Numbered from the stretch's first letter, positions 10,491 to 19,330 are shown. The stretch: DNA of 37,262 bases from Coleofasciculus sp. LEGE 07092 (GCF_015207375.1 NZ_JADEWY010000063.1:1-37262); one strand, 5' to 3'. Program-made: numbers and translations. The notes: generated by a model not told the origin, from the sequence alone.

Positions 10491-10515
10491 CCTCCGCGCA
10501 CCTCTGCGTTAAAAC
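10491..10515 (+). repeat. Short interspersed-type intergenic element
   Basis: The segment CCTCCGCGCACCTCTGCGTT, followed by AAAAC, matches from memory a motif seen between genes in many filamentous cyanobacteria. It occupies the gap between the first two genes of the DUF11 operon. Its role is unknown, and only this copy was noticed in the window. Confidence 0.35.
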
Positions 10516-10572
10516 CCAACAATTCCCAAGTTAAATCAACCATCAACCTTAAACTCCAAAAGGATAATCATC

Positions 10573-11133
10573 ATGAAACGTCTCCCTCTTAGCCTTGGCA
10601 TATTAGCATTAATCACAACCCTACCCTTCCTAGGAACCACACCCGTATTAGCCAACCTACAAGAAGCAGGAGAAGCACTAGTCCAAGCCATCCGCCGTCC
10701 CGAAGTCAAACTCAACTTAACCGCTGATAAACAACTGCTTGAACTTGACCAATCCGGCAAACAAAAAATCACCTGGCAATCCTTAGAAGGCAACGCTGTC
10801 GTGCAACCTGGAGATGTCCTACGCTACAGCGTTAATAGCCAAAATGCCGGAGATGCCGCCGCCAAAAACCTAGTAGTTACTCAACCCATTCCCCAGAAGA
10901 CGATGTATGAAATTGGTTCTGCTACTAGCAATAACGGTGCCAAGACTACCTACAGCATTGATAACGGCAACAGCTTTGTTGACAAGCCAATGGTTAAGGT
11001 AACGCTTCCCGATGGCACAGTGGAAGAACAGCCTGCACCTGCTGATACTTACACTCATGTTCGCTGGCAGTTTGGTTCTGGACTTGACCCCGCCGCTGGT
11101 GTGAAAGCCAGCTATCAAGTAAAGGTACGCTAA
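10573..11133 (+). CDS. Small exported DUF11-domain protein
   Basis: A 186-residue secreted protein with a typical signal peptide (KR, hydrophobic 5-20, cleavage after A27 in VLA). The mature protein has a short helical N-terminal segment (28-50) and then a single DUF11-type domain (about 70-186) marked by VQPGDVLRYSVNSQNAGDAA and LVVTQPIPQKTMYEI. It shares the PGD...YR...N signature with its two large neighbours, so it could be a single-domain subunit or cap of the same assembly. The ATG follows an AAAAGGA ribosome-binding site at about 10556-10563. It lies 98 bases after the first operon gene and 218 bases before the third. Confidence 0.85.
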   Translation: MKRLPLSLGILALITTLPFLGTTPVLANLQEAGEALVQAIRRPEVKLNLTADKQLLELDQSGKQKITWQSLEGNAVVQPGDVLRYSVNSQNAGDAAAKNLVVTQPIPQKTMYEIGSATSNNGAKTTYSIDNGNSFVDKPMVKVTLPDGTVEEQPAPADTYTHVRWQFGSGLDPAAGVKASYQVKVR

Positions 11134-11167
11134 ACAGCAATCAGCACTCAGCTCTAGGCATTGAAAC

Positions 11168-11212
11168 GGGCGATCGCTAATAATTAAAAGCTCTGCAAAT
11201 TTGCGATCGCCC
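11168..11212 (+). terminator. HIP1-based hairpin after the small DUF11 gene
   Basis: Perfect 10-bp arms GGGCGATCGC (11168-11177) and GCGATCGCCC (11203-11212), each containing a HIP1 octamer, are separated by 25 bases. The hairpin lies 35 bases past the stop at 11133. The downstream sequence is TCTATTAT rather than a strong U-run, so termination or partial attenuation within the operon is only possible. Confidence 0.35.
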
Positions 11213-11351
11213 TCTATTATACCAGACTTTTACTCCCTCAATAATTATTCATTCAACCTACGTTCATCTCTCCCGACAGTTGGAAGGTAGGTAGGGGATT
11301 TTTATACCCATAACCTGGCTCATTGTCGAGACTATTCAGGAGAAATCACAA

Positions 11352-13790
11352 GTGTTCCAACTTCAACCATCAAAATTATCACTTCAGGGTTCTCTCCGGT
11401 TTCTGGCAGCAACGACCTTATTGACCAGTCTCTTACCACCTGCTGCACCAACCCTAGCGCAAACCTCGTTACAGTGCGTCATTTCTGAAGATACCGGGAT
11501 AACAATTGCAAACCAAGTCTCTTACACTTATACCAACAATAATCAACCTGACAACCCCGTTATTTTGGGCGGCGTCTCTAACCCAGTTAACACTACAGTT
11601 TCTCTTAAAGAAAGTACAGTCACCCTCGAATCTCAAGGCATTAAAGATAGCAACGGAAATTACATTATCGGGTTAGGCACCGTTGCCGATGGACTCAATC
11701 AAGAACTATTGCAATTGGGTTTAAGTCCAGAGGCGGCTAAAGCCGGAAGTAGTGCAGGAATTCAAGCCTTCGCCTCTTTATCAGCGGATGCCGATACCCA
11801 AAAAACGATCGCTCAAGTGAAATCTGCGATCGCATCATTGGTTCCCCAACAGGCAAATCTGACTAACTCTATTACAAATCAAGGCGTTGCTCTGGCACTC
11901 ATGGGACTTTCCCCAATAAGTCTGGAATCCATGAGTTTGACCCCTGCCCAAGTCGAGTCAGCAACCCAAGCTGCCACTGCGGTTATTGCCAATTCTGATA
12001 ATACTCCCTTTCAGCAAGTCACAGAGAATGTGTTCCAAGCCGTAACTACTACGGTTTCTCCTCAAGCAAAAGTACTCACCCAAATGCGGGATGACCTGAA
12101 GGCAGAACTCAACAACAGTCGCCGGGGAGTCACCCCCTCCATTGGGCAAAACGACCAACTTTATTATCACTTTCGGCTTGCAGATACAGGCAGGGCATCG
12201 GCTGAAGTCACCATTCCCGATGCCTATACCCTGCAACAGACGGGGTTATCGGGACCTGCATCGGTTACGGGAGTGGAGTATGAAGTCATTTCCACAGCGA
12301 AGGATACCCCTGCTCTAAAAGGCAATGCTACTCAATCCCCGGCAACTCTTACCATCAAACCCGGAGAACAACTTCAACTGGTGGTTGCGGTTAAAGTCAC
12401 CTCCCTTCCCCAAACCCCTGTTACCTCTATCAGTTTAGATTTTGGTAATAACTGCGGCGGCAAGACAACCACACAAACTCTAAGCCTTGTCTCGATAGAA
12501 ACTCCCTTTAATGACCCCTTTGGGCGCGTTGTTGGTTGTAGCGGTGAACTTCTATCCGATTACGAGGGATTCAGCGTTGGGTTATACGAACCCGATCCTA
12601 GTGATCCGACGGGCGGAATTACAGGCACAATTCCCCTCACAGCAACGGAACTGCCAGATAACCCGGATAACGCGATTCCCAAAGGCATTAAACCTAATAC
12701 ACAAAATTCTAATCCCTTCTATTTAACCAATTCTGACCAGGGTAAATATAGCTTTCTATTCGATGAAAAGCGGGGTCAGCTTGATAAGGGACGCACTTAT
12801 ATCTTACTGGTAAAACCCGCCCCAGATTCTAACTATGATGAACGCCGGATTCGGATTGTTATTGGTGACAAAGTTGGGGATGTGGTGAAATACACCGCCT
12901 CTTCCCTCGATGGCAAACCTATCAATGTTAGCGATCGCTCCAAACGCACCAGTTTGGAAGGGGAAATTGTCACCGTTGAGGATGCTAATCGCATTGGAGT
13001 TATCTTAGCGATTTTCGATTTAAGTGCCTCAGTGTGTCAGGCGCGAGAGATTCGCATTGATAAAACAGGCGATCGCGCGGCAGCCGAACCAGGGGATACG
13101 GTGATTTACCGCCTGTCGATTCGCAATCTTTCGACTGATCCGTTAAGCAATCTGGTCATTACTGACACCTTACCCGAAGGTTTTAATTTCCTGCCGGATT
13201 CGGTGCGGGGCAACTTAAAAGACCAAGATGTTGCGATTGAAACCAGTCAGGATGGGCGGACGATTACCTTCAGTTCCCAAGTCACGATTTCCAGTACAGA
13301 AGTCCTCACTATCGCTTACGCTGCCCAACTCACCCCAGATTCCCTGCGGGGTTCGGGGAGAAATTCCGCGATCGCAGTTGGACAACTCCCCAATCGGGAT
13401 GCCAAAGATGGTCCCGTCACCCACCAATTAAGAATTCAACCCGGCATTGTTGCCGACTGCGGCACGATTATCGGTCGCGTGTTTGTAGACAAAAACTTTG
13501 ATGGCGAACAGCAACGGGGCGAACCCGGTGTCCCTAATGCCGTGATTTTCATGGACGACGGCAACCGCATCACCACCGATGTCAATGGATTATTCTCCGT
13601 TGCCAATGTCCAACCCGGTTATCGCACAGGTGCATTAGACATTACCAGCACTCCCGGTTACGCCCTGGCACCCAACCTCTATTTCAGCGAACGCAATAGC
13701 AAATCCCGCTTAGTCCATCTGGCACCAGGCAGCATGGTGCGCATGAATTTTGCCGTTACTCCCACCTCTCAATCTGAAGAAAACCAATGA
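11352..13790 (+). CDS. Exported DUF11 protein with helical insert and SdrD-B-like C-terminal domain
   Basis: An 812-residue predicted secreted protein starting at a GTG 9 bases after AGGAG (11338-11342). The signal peptide is cleaved after about A36. A beta-rich N-terminal segment (40-105) is followed by an unusual Ala/Gln-rich helical stretch (about 110-255). Further beta segments come next, then a clear DUF11 unit (about 568-683; EPGDTVIYRLSIRNLS, LVITDTLPEGFNFLPDSVRG), and a C-terminal SdrD-B/carboxypeptidase-regulatory-like domain (702-763; GRVFVDKNFDGEQQRGEPGV). The acidic DKNFDGEQQRGEPG loop resembles calcium-binding loops in SdrD-B repeats. Its stop overlaps the start of the beta-barrel gene by four bases (ATGA), so the two are probably translationally coupled and may act together at the outer membrane. 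Confidence 0.86.
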   Translation: MFQLQPSKLSLQGSLRFLAATTLLTSLLPPAAPTLAQTSLQCVISEDTGITIANQVSYTYTNNNQPDNPVILGGVSNPVNTTVSLKESTVTLESQGIKDSNGNYIIGLGTVADGLNQELLQLGLSPEAAKAGSSAGIQAFASLSADADTQKTIAQVKSAIASLVPQQANLTNSITNQGVALALMGLSPISLESMSLTPAQVESATQAATAVIANSDNTPFQQVTENVFQAVTTTVSPQAKVLTQMRDDLKAELNNSRRGVTPSIGQNDQLYYHFRLADTGRASAEVTIPDAYTLQQTGLSGPASVTGVEYEVISTAKDTPALKGNATQSPATLTIKPGEQLQLVVAVKVTSLPQTPVTSISLDFGNNCGGKTTTQTLSLVSIETPFNDPFGRVVGCSGELLSDYEGFSVGLYEPDPSDPTGGITGTIPLTATELPDNPDNAIPKGIKPNTQNSNPFYLTNSDQGKYSFLFDEKRGQLDKGRTYILLVKPAPDSNYDERRIRIVIGDKVGDVVKYTASSLDGKPINVSDRSKRTSLEGEIVTVEDANRIGVILAIFDLSASVCQAREIRIDKTGDRAAAEPGDTVIYRLSIRNLSTDPLSNLVITDTLPEGFNFLPDSVRGNLKDQDVAIETSQDGRTITFSSQVTISSTEVLTIAYAAQLTPDSLRGSGRNSAIAVGQLPNRDAKDGPVTHQLRIQPGIVADCGTIIGRVFVDKNFDGEQQRGEPGVPNAVIFMDDGNRITTDVNGLFSVANVQPGYRTGALDITSTPGYALAPNLYFSERNSKSRLVHLAPGSMVRMNFAVTPTSQSEENQ

Positions 13791-16700
13791 AACCAGCACT
13801 AAACTTTCGCCACGTTTATTCTGTTTGGCTGGTGGGAGCGATCGCCGGAACGATGGTCACTGTTATGCATCCTACCACCGCCAAGGCTGAACCCGTTAAC
13901 CCTGTACCGGATACTGTCAGCACCACGGAGTCAATTTACACACCTCGCTTCGAGAAGCCTCAGCGACCACCTGCATCTGGAGAAAGTGCAACCCCAGAGG
14001 TTGGGAATCCCAGCCAAGATGCCTTAAAAACGGGGATAGAAAATAGAGAAACTCAACTCCCCTTTCCTGTTAGGAGAGGGGTTGGGGGAGAGGTTAATCC
14101 AAACAGTTTGATAGACACGAGTAACACTTCTGAAAATACCTCTCCAGCAGAACCAGAAACAATAAAAATCCTCACCCCAACTGCCAACACCGTCTTAGAC
14201 ATCCCCTCAACGACCGTCATCTTACAATATCGTCCCGGCGCACAAGTCGAATTGCGGGTGAATGGGAATCTTGTTGATCGCGCCGCGATTGGACAGACGG
14301 AGACGGATAACCAAAACCAGGTAGTAACCGAAACCTGGTATGGTGTCGTATTTGAAGCGGGGGAAAATACCCTAACCGCCCAAGCCACCCTTAATGGTGT
14401 CACCGAACCCCCCGTTTCCGTCAAAGTCGAAGTCCGGGATGCCCCGACAAAATTAACCGTAGAAACCGTAGAAGCCCAAATTCCAGCCGATGGGCGTTCG
14501 ACGGCAATGGTGCAGGGTCAACTATTGGATAAAAATGGCAATCGTTCTAACTATAATGCTGTAATTACCCTGAACCCCAGCGCGGGTAAATTTATTGGCG
14601 CAGACTATAACCCCGACCAACCCGGATTTCAGGTACAGGCACAGAATGGGCAATACAGCGCCACGTTACAGTCTGACTTGAATGCCCAAACAGTACGCAT
14701 TCAAGCAGTTACCACTGGGTTAGAAGCCTTTACCCAACTGCAATTTAATACCGCACTTCGTTCTAATTTAATCACCGGGGTAGTGGATTTCCGGTTAGGG
14801 GCGCGAGGTACGAATTATTACGGCAGTTTGCGGGACTTTTTGCCCTTAGATGAAGACAATTCGACCCAACTGGATGTTACAGGAGCAGCGTTTGCGACCG
14901 GACACATTGGCGAATGGCAGTATACTGGCGCATTTAATAGCGATCGCCCGTTAAACGAAGACTGCAACTGCAACAACCGCTTGTTTCGCTCTGACCAAGC
15001 CTCGGAACGTCCCTATCCAGTATATGGGGATAGCTCCACCGTGGATGTCCTCGCCCCCTCCACGGATAACCTCTATTTACGCTTAGAACGTTCGGCTCAC
15101 ATTCCTGATGCCGATCCAGACTATGTAATGTGGGGAGACTATAACACCCATGAGTTTGCTACAACCTCACAGCAATTTACCTCTTTCACCCGCCAACTCC
15201 ACGGCTTTAAGGCAAATTACAACCTGGGTAATCTGCAAATTACAGGATTTTATGCCAATAACGTTGAAGGGTTTCAGCGGGATACCATTGCCCCGGATGG
15301 CACTAGTGGTTACTATTTCCTCTCGCGGCGGTTACTCATACCCGGTAGTGAAGATGTTTTTATTGAACTCGAAGAATTAAATCGTCCCGGCACCGTACTT
15401 CAGCGGGAACGCTTGACAAGGGGACCGGATTATGAAGTTGATTATGACCGAGGCACATTATTGTTCCGCAGACCCGTACTGAGAACGGATATTGCTGACG
15501 ACGGTACTGTATTAGTACGGCGGATTGTCTCCACTTATCAGTTTGAAAGTCAAGACGACGATACCAGTATCTACGGGGGTCGGGTACAATATCATATTTC
15601 GCGGCAGGTTAACCGGGAGAGTTGGATTGGTGCAACCTACCTGGGGGAAGACCAAGGGACTCGTGATTTTGAACTCTACGGCGCCGACGCCCTCATCTCC
15701 TTTGGCAAGGATAACCGTCTGATTGCCGAATACGCCCATTCTAGTAACACGTCGGAACTGTTAGGGAAAATCAGTGGTTCTGCATACCGTATTGAAGCGG
15801 ATGTCAAGATTGCTGAGGGAATTCAAGGTTATGCCTATTACCGTTCCGCTGATACGGGTTTTTCTAATAACGCTACCGTCAGCTTTGTTCCTGGTCAAAC
15901 TCGCTACGGCGCGGAACTTCAGGCAAAGGTTTCCCCAACAACTACGGCACGGGTACAATACGACCATGAAGATAATGAAGGAATTGCCCCACGACCCCTT
16001 GATGTTTTAGAAGAATTTTTAAATCCCTTAACCGAACCCATTCCGGGTAGCGCTGTAGATAACAGCCTGACTACAGTTTCTGTCGGGATTCAACAGCGTA
16101 TCGGGACGGCGAACTTAGCAGTAGATTGGATTTATCGCGATCGCACGGATCGTCTTGCCCCCAATGATTTAAGCGGTACGTCTAACCAGTTGCGATCGCG
16201 CTTCACATTGCCGATCACTGATACTCTCACCTTTCGGGCAATCAATGAACTAACCCTATCCTCCCAGGTGGATGCGGTTTATCCCGACCGAACTGGACTA
16301 GGACTTGATTGGGCAGTCTATCCGGGTATCAAAGTCAGTCTGGAACAACAATGGTTTACACGGGGACAGTATTCGGGTCAGTCTATCACTAGTCTAAACG
16401 TGACAGGGGACTACAAGCTCGGTGCCAATACCACTCTCACCGGACGTTACTCGATTCTGGGCGGAATTGATGGGCTAACCAGCCAAGGCGCGATCGGACT
16501 CAATCATCGGTGGACTATTGCCTCTGGCTTGCATATGGATTTGGCTTACGAACACGTTTTCGGCGATTTACTAGGTCGTACTGGTGCTGGCAGCCGCTTT
16601 GAACAGCCCTATGCCTTCGGTCAAAGCGCATCAGCCCTTGGATTGAGTGGGGGTGACAGCTACAGCGTTGGTTTAGAATACACCGATAACCCCAATTTTA

Positions 16701-17470
16701 AAGCCAGCGCCCGCTTCCAGCATCGCACCTCATCCCAAGGCAGCAACACAGTAATTTTCGCTTCGGCTTTAGGTAAGCTTTCTCCAGCATTAACCGCCTT
16801 ATTAAGCTACAACCAAGCCAGTTCTGCCAATCAAAAGCTACAAGGATTAGGCACGACGGCTAATTTAAGACTGGGTTTAGCTTACCGCGACCCCAACGAC
16901 GATCGCTTTAATGCCCTGTTGCGGTATGAATATCGCAAAAATCCCTCAATTATTCCTGAAACAATTTTATTCGGCAACGGCACAGGTTCTGAAGAACTTC
17001 TCTTCTCGGCTGAAGCGATTTATGCCCCCAATTGGCGCTGGGAATTCTATGGCAAATATGCCTTTCGCAGCAGCACCTCTTACTTAGCTGACGATTTAGT
17101 TGGCACTAGTAGCGTGTCTCTCACCCAACTCCGCGCTACTTACCGCTTAGGCTACAACTTCGACTTAGTGGGCGAAGCCCGTTGGATCACTCAACCCTCT
17201 GCCAATTATAACGAGCTTGGTTTTCTTCTAGAAGCAGGTTACTGGTTGACTCCCAGTTTACGTCTCTCAGCAGGATACGTCTTTGGTGAGGTAAATGATC
17301 GTGATTTCAGCGGTACGCGATCGGCGGGAGGTCCCTATCTGGGTTTAACGGTTAAACTCAGCGACTTGTTTGACGGTTTTGGACAACCCCAGCCAAGAAT
17401 TGCACCGTCCCAGCAACAAGATTCTCAAGTCGAACCCGTCGCTACAGAAGTACCTGCCGAGATGCACTAG
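13787..17470 (+). CDS. Ig-like/invasin-domain outer-membrane beta-barrel protein
   Basis: A 1227-residue envelope protein. A signal peptide (cleavage after A34, TAKA-EP) is followed by a Pro/Thr/Ser/Glu-rich linker (35-120), then two Ig-like modules: about 122-215 (PGAQVELRVNGNLVDRAAIG) and about 220-328, resembling a Big-1/invasin fold (IPADGRSTAMVQGQLLDKNG). From about 330 to 1205 the sequence alternates polar and aromatic residues in short strands divided by Asp/Asn/Gly turns, typical of a large outer-membrane barrel. The YEVDYDRGTLLFRRPV stretch (about 548-563) recurs in large bacterial OM proteins. A polar 25-residue tail follows the last strand, so there is no terminal aromatic C-signal. 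It overlaps the preceding DUF11 gene by 4 bases. I infer an anchor, assembly platform or exporter for the DUF11 proteins; substrate uptake is less likely, as no TonB-type plug is seen. Confidence 0.86.
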   Translation: MKPALNFRHVYSVWLVGAIAGTMVTVMHPTTAKAEPVNPVPDTVSTTESIYTPRFEKPQRPPASGESATPEVGNPSQDALKTGIENRETQLPFPVRRGVGGEVNPNSLIDTSNTSENTSPAEPETIKILTPTANTVLDIPSTTVILQYRPGAQVELRVNGNLVDRAAIGQTETDNQNQVVTETWYGVVFEAGENTLTAQATLNGVTEPPVSVKVEVRDAPTKLTVETVEAQIPADGRSTAMVQGQLLDKNGNRSNYNAVITLNPSAGKFIGADYNPDQPGFQVQAQNGQYSATLQSDLNAQTVRIQAVTTGLEAFTQLQFNTALRSNLITGVVDFRLGARGTNYYGSLRDFLPLDEDNSTQLDVTGAAFATGHIGEWQYTGAFNSDRPLNEDCNCNNRLFRSDQASERPYPVYGDSSTVDVLAPSTDNLYLRLERSAHIPDADPDYVMWGDYNTHEFATTSQQFTSFTRQLHGFKANYNLGNLQITGFYANNVEGFQRDTIAPDGTSGYYFLSRRLLIPGSEDVFIELEELNRPGTVLQRERLTRGPDYEVDYDRGTLLFRRPVLRTDIADDGTVLVRRIVSTYQFESQDDDTSIYGGRVQYHISRQVNRESWIGATYLGEDQGTRDFELYGADALISFGKDNRLIAEYAHSSNTSELLGKISGSAYRIEADVKIAEGIQGYAYYRSADTGFSNNATVSFVPGQTRYGAELQAKVSPTTTARVQYDHEDNEGIAPRPLDVLEEFLNPLTEPIPGSAVDNSLTTVSVGIQQRIGTANLAVDWIYRDRTDRLAPNDLSGTSNQLRSRFTLPITDTLTFRAINELTLSSQVDAVYPDRTGLGLDWAVYPGIKVSLEQQWFTRGQYSGQSITSLNVTGDYKLGANTTLTGRYSILGGIDGLTSQGAIGLNHRWTIASGLHMDLAYEHVFGDLLGRTGAGSRFEQPYAFGQSASALGLSGGDSYSVGLEYTDNPNFKASARFQHRTSSQGSNTVIFASALGKLSPALTALLSYNQASSANQKLQGLGTTANLRLGLAYRDPNDDRFNALLRYEYRKNPSIIPETILFGNGTGSEELLFSAEAIYAPNWRWEFYGKYAFRSSTSYLADDLVGTSSVSLTQLRATYRLGYNFDLVGEARWITQPSANYNELGFLLEAGYWLTPSLRLSAGYVFGEVNDRDFSGTRSAGGPYLGLTVKLSDLFDGFGQPQPRIAPSQQQDSQVEPVATEVPAEMH
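14059..14081 (+). repeat. Palindromic element inserted in frame in the barrel gene
   Basis: The arms CCCCTTTCCT (14059-14068) and AGGAGAGGGG (14072-14081) pair around a GTT loop, with one T-G position. They are followed by TTGGGGGAGAGGTTA. This combination is a recurrent intergenic palindrome of cyanobacteria, here translated as LPFPVRRGVGGEV (residues 91-103) inside the disordered linker of the beta-barrel protein. The frame remains open, so the element acts as an inserted peptide. Confidence 0.65.
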
Positions 17471-17509
17471 GTACTGGGAGTTTGATGGAAATCGGCTCAT
17501 TTGATTTTG

Positions 17510-17587
17510 ATGAAAATTAGTAAACTAGAGGTTGTCAGCGGTTTGCTTGAATTAGTTGAAACCTTAAATTATTGGGAGTCGAGCTGA
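17510..17587 (+). CDS. Possible 25-residue leader-like ORF before the DUF29 gene
   Basis: An ATG at 17510 opens 25 codons (MKISKLEVVSGLLELVETLN and five more residues) and stops at 17585-17587, three bases before the DUF29 start. The close spacing could allow coupled translation. No homology is recognised and the ORF may be fortuitous. The rest of the 17471-17590 gap shows nothing. Confidence 0.2.
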   Translation: MKISKLEVVSGLLELVETLNYWESS

Positions 17588-17590
17588 AGA

Positions 17591-18058
17591 ATGTATAACA
17601 CGCTATATGATCGCGATTTGCAATTATGGATTGAACAAACAATTCAGCAGTTACAGAATCATGAATTTGAGTCGCTGGATATTGAGCATTTGATTGAGGA
17701 GCTAGTTGATTTGGGAAAATCAGAGAGAAATACGCTAAAAAGCAATCTCAAAATTTTGTTAGCGCATTTACTCAAGTTAAAGATTCAGCATGATGTACCT
17801 GATTCGATGAAAGCAAGTTGGTACAGTTCGGTTGTGGAACATCGTCAGCGGGTTCTCGACAATCTGACAGATGCCCCATCTCTCAAAAGTTTCTTGGTAG
17901 AAGCTGTGGAAAAAACCTATCCAGATGGTCGGAAGGTGGCAATTAAGGAGGGTATACTTGCTAAGTTTGGGGTTCGTGTGCCGGAAGAGAGTGAGTATCC
18001 CATAATGTGTCCTTTTTCGGTTGAGCAGATTCTGGATGAAGATTTCTACGGGCTATAG
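17591..18058 (+). CDS. DUF29 family protein
   Basis: A 155-residue soluble, mostly helical protein of the DUF29 family, which is abundant and often multi-copy in filamentous cyanobacteria. Family hallmarks are visible: an N-terminal YDRDLQLWIEQTIQQLQNHE, then LDIEHLIEELVDLGKSERN, the LLAHLLKLK helix, and a C-terminal CPFSVEQILDEDF. The length matches the usual 140-160 residues and the ATG start is natural, with a weak upstream GGGAG. No biochemical function is established for the family. The gene stands between the barrel gene and the convergent dusA with no obvious operon partner. Confidence 0.92.
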   Translation: MYNTLYDRDLQLWIEQTIQQLQNHEFESLDIEHLIEELVDLGKSERNTLKSNLKILLAHLLKLKIQHDVPDSMKASWYSSVVEHRQRVLDNLTDAPSLKSFLVEAVEKTYPDGRKVAIKEGILAKFGVRVPEESEYPIMCPFSVEQILDEDFYGL

Positions 18059-18143
18059 AGGGTTACTGGAACAGAAAGCCAAAGAATTGAGCGATCGCAC
18101 TCCTGATAACAAATCTGTGTTGATTACCCGCCTTTTCAATTTT

Positions 18144-19181
18144 TCACCGCAATCCTGTAGAAACGTTGCCTGCTACATCTCTACTCGGCAACGCCTCCCG
18201 CACCACCTCAGAACCCGCACCAGCAATACAAGACTTTTCCGTTAAATACCGCTTCCAAGCTCTACTTCCCGGTTGTCCTGCAAACAATTGCAGCATATGT
18301 CGAGTAATTTTATTCAGCTTCAGCCCTTTTTCCGCCCAAAAATCAATATAAGGAATCATCGCTTCAGCCACCTGATAGCGAGTTAAGGGAGTATTCTCCT
18401 CCCCAAAAATCTCACGATCTGCCATTGCAAATAGATAAGGATTATCGTAAGCTGCACGACCAATCATCACCGCATCCACAAATGCTAATTGCTCCCGCAC
18501 CTGCTCTAAATTAGTAAATCCGCCATTAATCTCAATAAATAGGTGGGGAAACTCCTGCTTTAAGCGATGTACATCACCGTAACGCAGGGGGGGAATATCC
18601 CGATTTTCTTTTGGACTTAATCCCTGCAACCACGCCTTACGTGCATGGACACTAAAGCGCTGACAACCAGCATCAGATACGATACGAACAAAGTTAGTCA
18701 TATCCTCGTAACGATCAAGGTCATCAATACCAATACGATGCTTGACTGTAACCGGAATCCTAACAGCTTTAATCATACTCTCCACTGCCCCTGCTACCCG
18801 TTCCGGTTGTGCCATCAAGCAAGCGCCAAAGTTACCATCTTGTACCCGACTGCTAGGGCAACCCACATTCAGATTAATCTCGTCATACCCCATATCTTCG
18901 GCAATTCGCGCACATTCAGCTAGTTCTTGAGGATTATCACCTCCAACTTGCAGAGCCAAGGGTTTCTCTTCAGGAGAAAAACCCAGTAGTCGTTTGCGAT
19001 CGCCATGGAGAATAGCCGCACTCGTAACCATCTCAGTGTAGAGTAAAGTGCGGCGTGTAATCTGTCGCATGAAATACCGAAAATGGAGATCGGTGCGATC
19101 CATCATCGGTGCGACACTTAAGGGATAATAGCATTCTGCACTAGTGGTATCAGGTAAAACGGCTGGGTTAAAACTGAGCAT
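18144..19181 (-). CDS. dusA: tRNA-dihydrouridine synthase A (DusA)
   Basis: A 345-residue flavoenzyme that reduces uridine to dihydrouridine in the D-loop of tRNA using FMN and NAD(P)H. Family features are complete: PLSVAPMMDRTDLHFRYF at the first beta strand of the TIM barrel (20-37), the catalytic cysteine C108 in NLNVGCPSSRVQDGNFGACLM, FMN-contacting KHR at 147-149, the H179-A-R-K loop, and INGGF and MIGRAAYDNP in the phosphate-binding part. The C-terminal helical tRNA-binding domain (about 250-335) is present. The start is an ATG because the core domain begins near residue 20. It has no Shine-Dalgarno: the start codon is preceded by a nine-T run and a strong hairpin. Confidence 0.96.
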   Translation of the reverse strand: MLSFNPAVLPDTTSAECYYPLSVAPMMDRTDLHFRYFMRQITRRTLLYTEMVTSAAILHGDRKRLLGFSPEEKPLALQVGGDNPQELAECARIAEDMGYDEINLNVGCPSSRVQDGNFGACLMAQPERVAGAVESMIKAVRIPVTVKHRIGIDDLDRYEDMTNFVRIVSDAGCQRFSVHARKAWLQGLSPKENRDIPPLRYGDVHRLKQEFPHLFIEINGGFTNLEQVREQLAFVDAVMIGRAAYDNPYLFAMADREIFGEENTPLTRYQVAEAMIPYIDFWAEKGLKLNKITRHMLQLFAGQPGSRAWKRYLTEKSCIAGAGSEVVREALPSRDVAGNVSTGLR

Positions 19182-19185
19182 TCGT

Positions 19186-19235
19186 AAAAAAAAAGATTAG
19201 TCTGGGCAATTAGCGATCGCATTACTCCAGACTAA
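19186..19235 (-). terminator. Rho-independent-type hairpin with T-run directly upstream of dusA
   Basis: The arms TTAGTCTGG (19197-19205) and CCAGACTAA (19227-19235) are perfect complements enclosing 21 bases that include a HIP1 palindrome. On the minus strand the stem is followed by ATC and nine T residues (19194-19186), and then, after four bases, the dusA ATG. The structure could terminate transcription of the small membrane protein gene upstream (stop at 19331). Since it leaves no room for a promoter before dusA, it could also attenuate dusA itself. Confidence 0.65.
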
Positions 19236-19330
19236 CAAGCAAACGCTATAGGGGTAACTGAACTCCGACTTGTACTTAATTAAGTGACATTCGAGTTAGG
19301 AGATAGTTCATAGCGATCAACCCTGAACCT

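Noticed and set aside
14053-14424. 123-residue minus-strand open frame
   Set aside because: Lies wholly inside the barrel gene, and the plus-strand frame has strong domain evidence.
13787-17470. TonB-dependent receptor
   Set aside because: No TonB box or plug domain at the N-terminus; Ig-like modules precede the barrel instead.
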